From: an uncultured Rhodospirillaceae bacterium
GTDB lineage: Bacteria; Pseudomonadota; Alphaproteobacteria; Reyranellales; Reyranellaceae
Reading direction: 5' to 3'
Length of the DNA stretch: 46,813 nucleotides
NCBI GenBank assembly: GCA_945952105.1
Contig: CAMFGZ010000033.1
Span: forward strand, 1-46,813
The notes beneath the pieces are model-generated. The model was not told the DNA's origin and ran no database searches. It saw only the letters and a list, made by a program, of their open reading frames with translations. Position 1 is the stretch's first letter. The number at the start of each line of letters is the position of its first letter. Below are positions 9,604 through 17,337 of the stretch, one piece after another. Position numbers and translations under genes: made by a program.

Positions 9604-10607
9604 GCGGCCGCTCCGATACGGCGCAGCTCCGGCGGCAGTGTGCGATCGACCCAGAGGCGCAGCGGCGTCAGCGCCTCGTGCTGCAGGGCGCGCTCGAACA
9701 TACGCCAGACCCGCGGCAGGTAGTGCAGATAGTCCGGCTTGGCGTCGCGCCGCAGCAGGCGGACGAAGAGCCCGATGATGCGCGCATGGCGCTGCGCGGC
9801 CATCAGTGCGAAGCCGGTGCGGAAACCCGCGGCATCGGCGATGCCCGCTTCGGCGACGTAGCGGTCGAGGCAGGCGGCGTGGACGGCGGGGGCCACGTCG
9901 CGGCGCGCATCCTCGATCAGCGAGACGAGATCGTAGGAGGGATGGCCGCGCTGGGCGTCCTGGAAGTCGAGGAGGCCGCAGGCCTGCACGCCCGGCCGCG
10001 CCGGCAGCCACAGGAGATTGTCCTTGTGATAGTCGCGCAGCAGCAGCGTCTCGGTCGTGGCGGGAAGTGCGGCCAGGCACTCGCGCCAGGCCGCGACGTA
10101 GCGCGCGGTATCTTCCGGCGGCGTCGGCTTGCCGGTCGCTTCCGGCAGATACCACTCCGTCAGCAGCATCGCCGCCTCGATCAGCGCGTCGCCAGTATAG
10201 GCGCCGAGGCCGGGGATCAGGCTGCGCTCGCCGGCGCGATAGATCTGGATCAGCACGTCGGTGGCGCGGCTGTAGAGCTCGCCCTCGTCGCCGCCCGCCT
10301 TCAGGACCCGTGCGTAGGTGTCGTCGCCGAAATCCTCCAGCAGCAGGAAGCCCTGTTCGGCATCCTCCGCCAGGATCTCCGGCGCGCTGAGGCCGAGCGC
10401 GATCAGGTGGCGGCCGATTTGCACGAAAGGCCGAACGTCCTCCTGCGGTGGCGGCGCGTCCATGACGACTGCCGAGCCGCGCGGCCGGCTCAGCCGAAAA
10501 TACTTCCGGAACGAGGCATCGCCCGCCAGCAGCCGTTCGCCGGCATCGCCCCAGCCGGCCTTGCTCACGAAGTGGGCCCGCAGGTGGTCGCGTTCAGATT
10601 TCGCCAA
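9600..10607 (-). CDS. amgK: N-acetylmuramate/N-acetylglucosamine anomeric kinase (AmgK-like phosphotransferase)
   Basis: Aminoglycoside-phosphotransferase-fold kinase (335 residues) that probably phosphorylates recovered MurNAc or GlcNAc at C1, feeding MurU. Visible motifs: AGDASFRKYFRL near the N-terminus (glycine-rich/nucleotide region), VVMDAPPPQEDVRPF typical of AmgK, FLLLEDFGDDTY (hinge), the catalytic loop DYHKDNLLWL and the metal-binding LLDFQDAQRGHPSYDL. The start is a TTG at 10607, overlapping the end of tsaE by 14 bases; no in-frame ATG or GTG lies closer that would keep the AGDASFR region at the normal distance. The TTG start and overlap predict low, coupled translation. Confidence 0.88.
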   Translation of the reverse strand: MAKSERDHLRAHFVSKAGWGDAGERLLAGDASFRKYFRLSRPRGSAVVMDAPPPQEDVRPFVQIGRHLIALGLSAPEILAEDAEQGFLLLEDFGDDTYARVLKAGGDEGELYSRATDVLIQIYRAGERSLIPGLGAYTGDALIEAAMLLTEWYLPEATGKPTPPEDTARYVAAWRECLAALPATTETLLLRDYHKDNLLWLPARPGVQACGLLDFQDAQRGHPSYDLVSLIEDARRDVAPAVHAACLDRYVAEAGIADAAGFRTGFALMAAQRHARIIGLFVRLLRRDAKPDYLHYLPRVWRMFERALQHEALTPLRLWVDRTLPPELRRIGAAA

Positions 10608-11037
10608 AGCGGGCTTCTCCTTCCAGGGTGACGCGCCGGCCCTCGCCCTCGACCGACAGGCTGATGGTGAGCCGCTCGCGCGGCAGCAGGGGGCCCAGCC
10701 GTTCGGCCCATTCGACTAGCGCTATGCCGTCGACGCGGGCCTCTTCCCAGCCCAGCTCGAAGACCTGTTCCGGCTCTTCCAGCCGGTAGAGGTCGAAGTG
10801 CCAGAAGCTGCCGCGAGCGGTTTCGTAGACTTCGACCAGAGTGAAAGTGGGGCTGGGGACGATCAGGGCCGGCTCACCCGTGGCGGCACGCAGGATGGCG
10901 CGCGCCAGCGTCGTCTTGCCGGCGCCGAGGCCGCCTTCGAGCGCCACGACGTCGCGCGGCTTCAGGCGGGCGGCAAGCGCCGCGCCCAGCCGCTCGGTCG
11001 CGGCCTCGTCGGGAAGGGACAAAGAAAAAGTCGGCAT
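10594..11037 (-). CDS. tsaE: tRNA threonylcarbamoyladenosine biosynthesis ATPase TsaE
   Basis: TsaE is the small ATPase that drives the TsaB-TsaD complex in making t6A at position 37 of ANN-reading tRNAs. The 147-residue product has Walker A GGLGAGKTT (35-43), the SPTFTLVEVYE segment, HFDLYRLEEPEQVFELGWEE and VEWAERLG, all family hallmarks. The ATG at 11037 is the last base triplet of the 3' arm of the ahcY terminator hairpin, and its codons 2-6 lie in the U-rich tail, leaving almost no room for a ribosome site (only GAAAG in the loop). An internal TTG at codon 6 is a possible alternative start that would still include the PDEAATERLG helix. First gene of the operon running to trxA. Confidence 0.94.
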   Translation of the reverse strand: MPTFSLSLPDEAATERLGAALAARLKPRDVVALEGGLGAGKTTLARAILRAATGEPALIVPSPTFTLVEVYETARGSFWHFDLYRLEEPEQVFELGWEEARVDGIALVEWAERLGPLLPRERLTISLSVEGEGRRVTLEGEARFGEI

Positions 11038-11055
11038 CTTTCGATGCCGACTTTT
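11019..11055 (-). terminator. Intrinsic terminator of ahcY, overlapping the tsaE start
   Basis: Read on the minus strand there is a perfect 12-bp stem (arms 11044-11055 and 11026-11037, sequence AAAAGTCGGCAT and its complement) closed by a C-GAAA-G loop, then a tail TTTTTCTTT. It starts 22 bases after the ahcY stop. Stem, stable tetraloop and U-tract make this a textbook rho-independent terminator. Unusually, its 3' arm ends in the ATG of tsaE and the tail encodes tsaE codons 3-6. Confidence 0.9.
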
Positions 11056-11077
11056 AGCATGCCCGAGCTGTGGGCGA

Positions 11078-12469
11078 TTAGTAGCGGTAGAGGTCGCCCT
11101 TGAACGGGCCGGCCTCGGGCACGCCGATGTACTTGGCCTGGTCCGGGCGCAGCTTGGTCAGCTTGGCGCCGACCTTCTCGAGATGAAGCGCCGCGACCTT
11201 CTCGTCGAGGAACTTCGGCAGCGTGTAGACCTGCTTCTCGTACTTGCCCGGGTTGGTCCAGAGCTCGACCTGCGCCAGCGTCTGGTTCGAGAACGAGGCC
11301 GACATCACGAAGCTCGGATGGCCCGTGGCGTTGCCGAGGTTCACCAGGCGGCCTTCCGACAGCACGATGATGCGCTTGCCGTCGGCGAACTCGACCTCGT
11401 CCACCTGCGGCTTCACGTTGTGCCACTTGAAGTTACGAAGGCTGGCGATCTGGATCTCGGAGTCGAAGTGGCCGATGTTGCAGATGATGGCGCGGTGCTT
11501 CATCGCCTTCATGTGGTCGAGCGTCAGCACGTCGACGTTGCCGGTGGCGGTGACGAAGATGTCGGCCTTGGGTGCCGCCTCTTCCATCGTCACGACCTCG
11601 TAGCCTTCCATCGCTGCCTGCAGGGCGCAGATCGGATCGATCTCGGAAACCATGACGCGGCAGCCGGCCTGGCGCAGCGAGGCGGCCGAGCCCTTGCCCA
11701 CGTCGCCGAAGCCCGCGACCATCGCCACCTTGCCCGACATCATGACGTCGGTGCCGCGGCGGATGCCGTCGACCAGCGACTCACGGCAGCCGTAGAGGTT
11801 GTCGAACTTCGACTTTGTGACCGAGTCGTTCACGTTGATCGCCGGCCACAGGAGCTTGCCTTCCTTGGCCATGTTGTAGAGGCGGTGCACGCCCGTGGTC
11901 GTCTCCTCGGTGACGCCCTTGATCGAGGCGCCGAGCTTGGCGTACCAGCCGGGCTTCTCCTTGTTGGTCTTCAGGATGGCCTTGTAGAGGACTTCCTCTT
12001 CCTCGTTGGTCGGCTTGGAGACCAGCGACGGATCCTTCTCGGCGCGCGCACCCAGATGGACCAGCAGCGTGGCGTCGCCGCCGTCGTCGAGGATCATGTT
12101 CGGCTCGCCGCCGTCATGCCATTCGAAGATCTTGTGGGTGTAGTCCCAATATTCCTCGAGGCTCTCGCCCTTGATCGCGAACACGGGCGTGCCGGCCTTG
12201 GCGATGGCCGCGGCGGCGTGATCCTGAGTCGAGTAGATGTTGCAGGAGGCCCAGCGCACGTCGGCGCCGAGCGCCTTCAGCGTCTCGATCAGCACGCCGG
12301 TCTGGATCGTCATGTGCAGCGAACCCGCGATGCGCGCGCCCTTCAGCGGCTTCTTGGGGCCGTATTCCTTGCGGATCGACATCAGGCCCGGCATCTCGGT
12401 CTCGGCCATGTCGAGTTCCTTGCGGCCCCAGTCGGCGAGTCCGATATCCTTGACGATGTAGTCGGCCAT
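11078..12469 (-). CDS. ahcY: S-adenosylhomocysteine hydrolase
   Basis: Splits S-adenosylhomocysteine into adenosine and homocysteine, removing the product inhibitor of methyltransferases; cytoplasmic NAD-dependent tetramer. The 463-residue product starts MADYIVKDIGLADWGRKEL at ATG 12469, with AAGGAG 7 bases upstream; the open frame further upstream has no family resemblance. Seen motifs: SLHMTIQTGVLIETL, CNIYSTQDHAAAAI (substrate site), SVTKSKFDNLYGCRES with the NAD/substrate lysine region, AGFGDVGKGSAASLR (NAD-binding GxGxxG), and the C-terminal KPQVDEVEF and DLYRY end with the conserved Lys-Tyr-type tail. The insertion between about 150 and 190 is of the longer proteobacterial type. Located between HPr and tsaE, as in many alphaproteobacteria; separated from HPr by 157 bases that may carry its own promoter. 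Confidence 0.97.
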   Translation of the reverse strand: MADYIVKDIGLADWGRKELDMAETEMPGLMSIRKEYGPKKPLKGARIAGSLHMTIQTGVLIETLKALGADVRWASCNIYSTQDHAAAAIAKAGTPVFAIKGESLEEYWDYTHKIFEWHDGGEPNMILDDGGDATLLVHLGARAEKDPSLVSKPTNEEEEVLYKAILKTNKEKPGWYAKLGASIKGVTEETTTGVHRLYNMAKEGKLLWPAINVNDSVTKSKFDNLYGCRESLVDGIRRGTDVMMSGKVAMVAGFGDVGKGSAASLRQAGCRVMVSEIDPICALQAAMEGYEVVTMEEAAPKADIFVTATGNVDVLTLDHMKAMKHRAIICNIGHFDSEIQIASLRNFKWHNVKPQVDEVEFADGKRIIVLSEGRLVNLGNATGHPSFVMSASFSNQTLAQVELWTNPGKYEKQVYTLPKFLDEKVAALHLEKVGAKLTKLRPDQAKYIGVPEAGPFKGDLYRY

Positions 12470-12567
12470 TTGGCGCTCCTTGGCTATGCCGGTTTCGGCA
12501 GGCGGCGAAATGTGAAAAGCGGGCGTGTCATAACAGCGGCGTGGAGGCGTCTCAACGCGCCGGATCA

Positions 12568-12589
12568 ACATATAAGCAATAATTTATGT
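12568..12589. promoter_or_regulatory. AT-rich imperfect dyad upstream of ahcY
   Basis: In an otherwise GC-rich 157-base gap between HPr and ahcY, a 22-base AT-rich block has arms ACATA and TATGT with a partly symmetric centre. It lies about 100 bases upstream of the ahcY start and could be a regulator site or part of an ahcY promoter. No known S-adenosylhomocysteine riboswitch core was recognised in the rest of the gap. Confidence 0.35.
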
Positions 12590-12626
12590 CGGTATGCGCG
12601 AGCCTTTATGCGGGTCGCGCCGATGC

Positions 12627-12938
12627 TCAATCTTCGCCGAATTTGCCTTCGACCAGCGCCGATATCGCGGCCATGGCGTCCGCCGCCTGCTTGCCGGAGC
12701 AGACGACCTCGACGGTGCTGCCGATCCCGGCGGCCAGCATCATCAGGCCCATGATCGACAGGCCGGAGACTTCCTGGCCCTTGAAGGAGACGCGCACCAC
12801 GGCGTCGAACTGACCCGCCGTCCGCACGAACTTGGCGGCCGCCCGGGCGTGCAACCCGCGCTTGTTGCCGATGGCGAGGCTGCGCTTCAGCGCTCCGATG
12901 CCTGCGTCGGCGCTGGGTCCCCTTGCGATATCGCTCAC
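12627..12938 (-). CDS. ptsH: HPr family phosphocarrier (regulatory PTS)
   Basis: HPr accepts phosphate from enzyme I on a histidine and passes it to EIIA proteins. The 103-residue product contains the active-site motif GLHARAAAKF with His30, and SGLSIMGLMML with Ser61, exactly 31 residues later, matching the His15-Ser46 spacing of HPr; Ser61 is the expected target of the HPr kinase encoded three genes upstream. There is a roughly 15-residue N-terminal extension before the usual HPr fold. The GTG at 12938 overlaps the EIIA stop (GTGA). No sugar-transporting EIIB/EIIC genes are present, so this is inferred to be a signalling branch, not a sugar uptake system. Confidence 0.93.
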   Translation of the reverse strand: MSDIARGPSADAGIGALKRSLAIGNKRGLHARAAAKFVRTAGQFDAVVRVSFKGQEVSGLSIMGLMMLAAGIGSTVEVVCSGKQAADAMAAISALVEGKFGED

Positions 12939-13339
12939 GAGGCTTCCTTCGCCAGGATCCGCGAGGCGACGGTGATGTACTTGCGGCCAGCCTCCTGCGC
13001 CATGCGGACAGCCTCGGCAATCGGCCGCGTGCGTACGCTGGCGAGTTTCACGAGCATCGGCAGATTGACGCCGGCCAATACCTCGACGCGTGCCTGTTCC
13101 ATGATGGAGATCGCGAGATTGGACGGTGTTCCGCCGAACATGTCCGTCAGCACGATGACGCCTTCGCCCGTCTCGCAGGCCCGAACGCGCTCGAGGATCT
13201 CGGCGCGCCGCTTTTCCATGTCGTCGTCGGCGCCGATGCAGACCGTGGACAGGCACTGCTGCGCACCGACGACATGCTCCAGCGCCGCCTTGAATTCCTG
13301 CGCCAGATTGCCGTGTGTCACGAGTACGATACCGATCAT
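12935..13339 (-). CDS. PTS EIIA component, mannose family (ManX/EIIA-Man-like)
   Basis: Single-domain EIIA of the mannose/fructose/sorbose family (134 residues). It starts MIGIVLVTHGNLAQEF, with the phosphoryl-accepting His9 in the V-T-H-G motif, and contains VLTDMFGGTPSNLA, the conserved active-site loop. In alphaproteobacteria this stand-alone protein accepts phosphate from HPr and acts as a regulator; no permease partner is visible. The ATG at 13339 follows the rapZ stop by 8 bases, and the stop overlaps the HPr start by four bases, so the three are probably translated from one message. Length is normal for the isolated domain. Confidence 0.92.
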   Translation of the reverse strand: MIGIVLVTHGNLAQEFKAALEHVVGAQQCLSTVCIGADDDMEKRRAEILERVRACETGEGVIVLTDMFGGTPSNLAISIMEQARVEVLAGVNLPMLVKLASVRTRPIAEAVRMAQEAGRKYITVASRILAKEAS

Positions 13340-13347
13340 TCTTTGCT

Positions 13348-14304
13348 CTACCCTGCGCCCCCGGCCTCCCCGGCCGCCCCGACGTCCCGGTGCGAGAGAG
13401 TGACGGACCGGCCTGCGCTTCGCAACCAGTCTGCAAGCTCCTCGGCCAGAGCCACGGAGCGGTGTTTGCCTCCGGTACAGCCGATCGCGATGGTCAAATA
13501 GGCCTTGCCCTCCGCGTCGAACCGGGGCAGCAGCGGCCCGATCAGGCCCTGCAGGTTTGTCACGAACGGGCGATAGTCCGGGTCGGTTGCAATGAAGGCG
13601 GCCACGGCCGGATCGCGGCCGGTTAGGGGCTTCAGGGCGGGGTCGTAGTGCGGATTCTTCAGGAATCGCGCGTCGAACACTAGGTCGGCCTCGCGCGGCA
13701 GGCCGCGACGGAACGAAAACGACATCACCGAAATCCGCGTGCCGACGCTGCGGCCGAGCCCGAAATGGCCGGCAAGAATTTCCTTCAATCGGTGCGGCGG
13801 CAGCGCCGACGTATCGAGCGAAAGGTCGGCGGCCTCGCGCATCCATCCGATCTGACGGCGCTCCTCGATGATGCCGTCGATGATCGGGCGGTCGGGCGCC
13901 AGCGGATGGGGGCGGCGAGATTCGGTGTAGCGCCGCTGCAGCGTCTCGGTGTCGGCTTCGAGGAACAGCAGACGTGCTGCGAGGCCCGAGTTCTGGCGCA
14001 GCTCGGCAATCTGGTCCACGAGTTCGCGGGGATTGAAGCCGAAGGTGCGCGTATCGACGCCGAGCGCCAATGGCGGCGCTTCCTTGCCGGGGCCGCCACC
14101 GGTCGAACGCACGAGATCGTGCAGCAGCGCCAGCGGCACGTTGTCGACGGCGACATAACCCAGATCGTCGAGCACGTTCAGCGCCGTGGCCCGGCCGGCG
14201 CCGGACAGGCCGGTGAGCACGACGAACGGTCGGCGCGTATCCTGCGCGGAAGTTTGAACGTGCGGGGTGGGACTGTCTGGCATGCGCAAAACTGCGTCGA
14301 TCAT
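13348..14304 (-). CDS. rapZ: RapZ-family nucleotide-binding protein
   Basis: RapZ (YvcJ) proteins bind nucleotides; in enterobacteria RapZ is an RNase adaptor that senses glucosamine-6-phosphate. This 318-residue protein has the family P-loop region at about 32-40, but it reads GLSGAGRAT: the Walker A lysine is replaced by arginine and the following Ser/Thr by alanine, which may weaken ATP hydrolysis. Other hallmarks are intact: DDLGYVAVDNVP, RRYTESRRPHPL, SFSFRRGLPREADLVFD, RFLKNPHY and the C-terminal IGCTGGKHRSVALAEEL. Start at 14304 overlaps the hprK stop (ATGA); an internal ATG eight codons in is possible. Whether it acts on RNA here is unknown; adjacency to hprK and EIIA points to a link with phosphotransfer signalling. 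Confidence 0.93.
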   Translation of the reverse strand: MIDAVLRMPDSPTPHVQTSAQDTRRPFVVLTGLSGAGRATALNVLDDLGYVAVDNVPLALLHDLVRSTGGGPGKEAPPLALGVDTRTFGFNPRELVDQIAELRQNSGLAARLLFLEADTETLQRRYTESRRPHPLAPDRPIIDGIIEERRQIGWMREAADLSLDTSALPPHRLKEILAGHFGLGRSVGTRISVMSFSFRRGLPREADLVFDARFLKNPHYDPALKPLTGRDPAVAAFIATDPDYRPFVTNLQGLIGPLLPRFDAEGKAYLTIAIGCTGGKHRSVALAEELADWLRSAGRSVTLSHRDVGAAGEAGGAG

Positions 14305-14759
14305 GCCGCCGCAATTTGTGTCAGGGCAAGGCGCAACTTTGCAGGGGCGGAGGCTTCGAACGGCGCAAGCGACAGGCGCGGAAGGGTGACGCCCAGCAAC
14401 GCCTCGCGCGCGGGCTCGGGCAGACGCTCGATGCGTTCAGGTGCCACGAGATCCACAAGCAGCGCGATCGGCACCTGTGTCAGTCGCTTCGAACGGCCGA
14501 GCTTCACGATGCCGAGTCCGCGGACTTCCAGCAGGCCCGAGATCGCGGCGGGCGATGTGGCGACAAGCGCGGAGCCACCCTTGGACAAAGCAGTCTGGTC
14601 GTCCGCAACGAGCCGGGCGCCATCGTCGATGAGACGCAGGGCGAGGTCGGATTTGCCGGTGCCCGAACTCCCGCGCAGCAGGACGCCGCGCCAGCGCTTG
14701 TTCGCATCCGGCAGTGCCACGCAGGTGGCATGAACGAATGTCGTGACGGTTATGGTCAC
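14301..14759 (-). CDS. hprK: HPr kinase/phosphorylase, short alphaproteobacterial form
   Basis: HPrK phosphorylates the regulatory serine of HPr and can reverse it. This 152-residue protein is about half the length of Firmicutes HPrK: only the C-terminal kinase domain is present, with Walker A GSSGTGKSD (30-38) and LRLIDDGARLVADDQ, the conserved metal/HPr-binding segment. The missing N-terminal domain is normal for alphaproteobacteria. The start is GTG 14759, which overlaps the chvG stop (GTGA). The product's target, HPr Ser61, is encoded three genes downstream. The tight coupling to chvG suggests that envelope sensing and HPr phosphorylation are coexpressed. Confidence 0.93.
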   Translation of the reverse strand: MTITVTTFVHATCVALPDANKRWRGVLLRGSSGTGKSDLALRLIDDGARLVADDQTALSKGGSALVATSPAAISGLLEVRGLGIVKLGRSKRLTQVPIALLVDLVAPERIERLPEPAREALLGVTLPRLSLAPFEASAPAKLRLALTQIAAA

Positions 14760-16552
14760 TTTCGACCGCTGGCCGAGGGCAGCCGGACCGTGAAGCGGGC
14801 ACCCAGCACCCTGCCGTCGGGCGCACGCCGGTTGGTGGCCGCGATCGTGCCGCCATAGGTCTCAACGATCTGGCGGCAGATCGACAGGCCGAGGCCGGAA
14901 TGCTGGCCGAAATGCTCGACGGGGCGCTCGGAGTAGAAACGCTGGAAGATCGACTCGAGATTGTCTTCGGGAATGCCCTGTCCCTCGTCGTCGATGGTGA
15001 CGACGAACGGGCCGTTGCGCGGTTCGCGCGAGAGCTCGATGAGGATGCGCGAACCCTTGGGCGCAAAGGAGATCGCGTTGTCGATGACGTTGCGGAACAC
15101 CTGGCCGTAGCGGCCGTCATGTCCGTGCGCGACGAAGGGCGGGTTGGCGGCGACGCGGTACTCCACCTCGACTCCGGACTTCTGATTGGCCGTCACCGCA
15201 TAGTGATGGACCATGTCGCGCAGGAGCTTGTCGAGTTCGACCGGCCGCACCTCGCCGCGCATCAGCTCGGCATCGAGGCGCGAGGCGTCGGAGATGTCGG
15301 AGATCAGCCGGTTCAGCCGGTTGATGTCGTCCATGACGATGCCCATCAGCTTGGCACGCCGTTCGGCATCGAGATTGGGATGGCCCGCCATCTCGATCGC
15401 CGAGCGCAGCGACGTCAGCGGGTTCTTCAGTTCGTGCGCCACGTCGGCGGCGAAGCTCTCGATCGTGTTGATGCGCAGCCACAGCGCCTCGGTCATCGAG
15501 CGCAGCGCGTCGTTCAGGTCGCCGATCTCGTCGCCGCGCTTGCCGAGGTCGGGAATCTCCGGCCGGCTTTCGCGGGCGAGGCGGACCTCGTCGGCGGCGC
15601 GGGCGAGGCGCACGATCGGCTGGGTGATGGTGCCGGCGAGGTAGAGCGACAGCAGCACCGTGATGCCGAGCGCGGCCGCCGCGATGGTCAGCATGTCGTA
15701 GCGGACCTCGCGCAGTGACGCGGCAATGGCGCGATTGTCGCGTGTCAGCAGCAGGGCGCCCAGCACCTGCTTGTAGCGCTGTACCGGCACGGCGGCGCTG
15801 AGCATCAGCCGTCCGTCCCCGGCGCTGCGAACCGCCGAGGCGTTGAAGCCGCGCAGCGCGCTGGCGGCCTCGGGGAAGTCGCGCAGGGTCGGCACGGGCT
15901 TGTCGATGTATTCGGGATAGTGATCGACGCGCGAGAGCTGGCGGGCAATCCAGTCGCTGATGCGATCACCGAGCTTGGTCTCGGTTTCCTGTGGCGGGGC
16001 CGGCACTTCCGGCGGCGGCAGTGGCACGACATGGATGCGCCCGACCTCGTTCAGCATCGCCGAATCGCCCAGCAGTTCGCCGGTCTCGCTGAACAGGCGC
16101 GCGCGCACGCCGGTCGGCCGGACCAGCCGCGTCAGCAACTGGCGCGCGGCGTCGGCGTCCATGCGGTTCACCGTCGTCTCGCCGCCGACCACCGCCACCT
16201 CGCCGATGCCGGCGGCCACCATCTCGCCCTGCACCAAAAGCGAGGCGAGCTCGGTGTCGATCAACTCCTCCTCGTAGTCGCTGAGGTAGACGGCGCCCAG
16301 GGTGAGCAATGCCACCGGGATGAGGTTGAGCAGCAGGATGCGGCGGGTCAGCGGCGAGTGGCCGCGATCGACGCTGCGCCGGCGGCGCAGCAGCGACGGC
16401 GAATCGGCAGCACCTGTCGCCGCCGCGGGCGCCTTACGCACCGCGCGCGGAAAGAGGCGGCCGAGCGCCGTCGCGATCCGGGAGCTTAAAGTCGATGACC
16501 CGAGCGGACGCGATGCGGGCTCAGGAGTCGCGGTATCGGTATCCGATGCCAT
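14756..16552 (-). CDS. chvG: Sensor histidine kinase ChvG (ExoS family)
   Basis: Membrane sensor kinase of 598 residues, partner of ChvI. In rhizobia ChvG senses acid or cell-wall stress and is held in check by periplasmic ExoR; no exoR gene is in this window. Order: an approximately 65-residue cytoplasmic Arg/Ala-rich lead, first membrane helix (about 70-90), periplasmic sensor domain, second helix (about 288-310), HAMP, HisKA with phosphoacceptor His373 in FAADVAHELKNPL, then HATPase_c with N-box VIDNAISF and the GLGLSICRQIVE G-box. The start at ATG 16552 overlaps the chvI end by 32 bases and lacks a clear ribosome site; a GTG about 38 codons in is an alternative. The stop overlaps hprK. 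Confidence 0.93.
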   Translation of the reverse strand: MASDTDTATPEPASRPLGSSTLSSRIATALGRLFPRAVRKAPAAATGAADSPSLLRRRRSVDRGHSPLTRRILLLNLIPVALLTLGAVYLSDYEEELIDTELASLLVQGEMVAAGIGEVAVVGGETTVNRMDADAARQLLTRLVRPTGVRARLFSETGELLGDSAMLNEVGRIHVVPLPPPEVPAPPQETETKLGDRISDWIARQLSRVDHYPEYIDKPVPTLRDFPEAASALRGFNASAVRSAGDGRLMLSAAVPVQRYKQVLGALLLTRDNRAIAASLREVRYDMLTIAAAALGITVLLSLYLAGTITQPIVRLARAADEVRLARESRPEIPDLGKRGDEIGDLNDALRSMTEALWLRINTIESFAADVAHELKNPLTSLRSAIEMAGHPNLDAERRAKLMGIVMDDINRLNRLISDISDASRLDAELMRGEVRPVELDKLLRDMVHHYAVTANQKSGVEVEYRVAANPPFVAHGHDGRYGQVFRNVIDNAISFAPKGSRILIELSREPRNGPFVVTIDDEGQGIPEDNLESIFQRFYSERPVEHFGQHSGLGLSICRQIVETYGGTIAATNRRAPDGRVLGARFTVRLPSASGRK

Positions 16553-17216
16553 AAAGCGTTTCGATCTGCTCGAACTCGCCGTCGACCTCGCGGAACTTGC
16601 GACGGACGCGCTTGATGTGGCTGTCGATGGTGCGGTCGTCGACGTAGATCGTCTCGCCGTAGGCCGCGTCCATCAGCTGGTCGCGGTTCTTCACGTGGCC
16701 GGGCCGCTCGGCAAGCGACTTGAGCAACAGGAACTCGGTGACCGTGAGGTGCACCTCCTTGCCCTTCCAGGTGCACTGGTGGCGGCTCGGGTCGAGGACC
16801 AGCTCGCCGCGCACGATGCGCTCCGCGGCGGCTTCGCCCTTGGCGCCGCCGACGTCGGCGCGGCGCAGCACGGCGCGGATGCGCTCGAGCAGCAGGCGCT
16901 GCGAGAAGGGCTTGCGGATGAAATCGTCCGCGCCCATGCGCAGGCCCAGCACTTCGTCGATCTCCTCGTCCTTCGAGGTGAGGAAGATGACCGGGAACTG
17001 TTGCGTCTTGCGGATGCGGTTCAGCAGCTCCATGCCGTCCATGCGCGGCATCTTGATGTCGAAGATGCCGAGGTCCGGCGGCGCCTGGTTCAGCCCTTCC
17101 AATGCCGACGCACCGTCGTTGTAGGTCTTGATCTGGAACCCTTCGGCTTCGAGCAGCATCGACACCGAGGTGAGGATGTTGCGATCGTCGTCGACGAGGG
17201 CGATGTTCTTGCGCAC
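16521..17216 (-). CDS. chvI: Response regulator ChvI (OmpR/PhoB type)
   Basis: DNA-binding response regulator of 231 residues. The receiver domain has the acidic pocket LVDDDRN, phosphoacceptor Asp53 in FDIKMPRMDG, conserved Thr/Ser in FLTSKDEE and Lys in RKPFSQR. The C-terminal winged helix includes VTEFLLLKSLAERPG and DDRTIDSHIKRVRRKF. The start is GTG 17216, with AGGAGA about 10 bases upstream. In Sinorhizobium and Agrobacterium, ChvI controls exopolysaccharide, acid response and pckA-linked metabolism; a pckA gene lies about 1 kb away on the opposite strand, one gene removed. First gene of the chvI-chvG-hprK-rapZ-EIIA-HPr run. Confidence 0.95.
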   Translation of the reverse strand: MRKNIALVDDDRNILTSVSMLLEAEGFQIKTYNDGASALEGLNQAPPDLGIFDIKMPRMDGMELLNRIRKTQQFPVIFLTSKDEEIDEVLGLRMGADDFIRKPFSQRLLLERIRAVLRRADVGGAKGEAAAERIVRGELVLDPSRHQCTWKGKEVHLTVTEFLLLKSLAERPGHVKNRDQLMDAAYGETIYVDDRTIDSHIKRVRRKFREVDGEFEQIETLYGIGYRYRDS

Positions 17217-17337
17217 GGCGTGGCTTCTCCTGCAGCGGACAACGGCAATTTTACCATGCTATCATACACCGGGCCGTCGCCGCCGCCTCCCCGGTCCATG
17301 ATACTCAACGAATAATTGCGGCTTTTTTGATCCGAAA
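17217..17337. promoter_or_regulatory. Divergent promoter region between chvI and the HugZ-like gene
   Basis: The 121 bases between the divergent starts must contain promoters for both transcripts. On the minus strand a TATGAT element (17261-17266) lies 44 bases from the chvI start and could be a -10 box, but no good -35 box is found at the right distance. A T-run (gcttttttga) lies close to the plus-strand start. No regulator site was recognised. Confidence 0.4.

Noticed and set aside
12470..12626. S-adenosylhomocysteine riboswitch upstream of ahcY
   Set aside because: The conserved core of the known family was not seen; only an AT-rich dyad is present.
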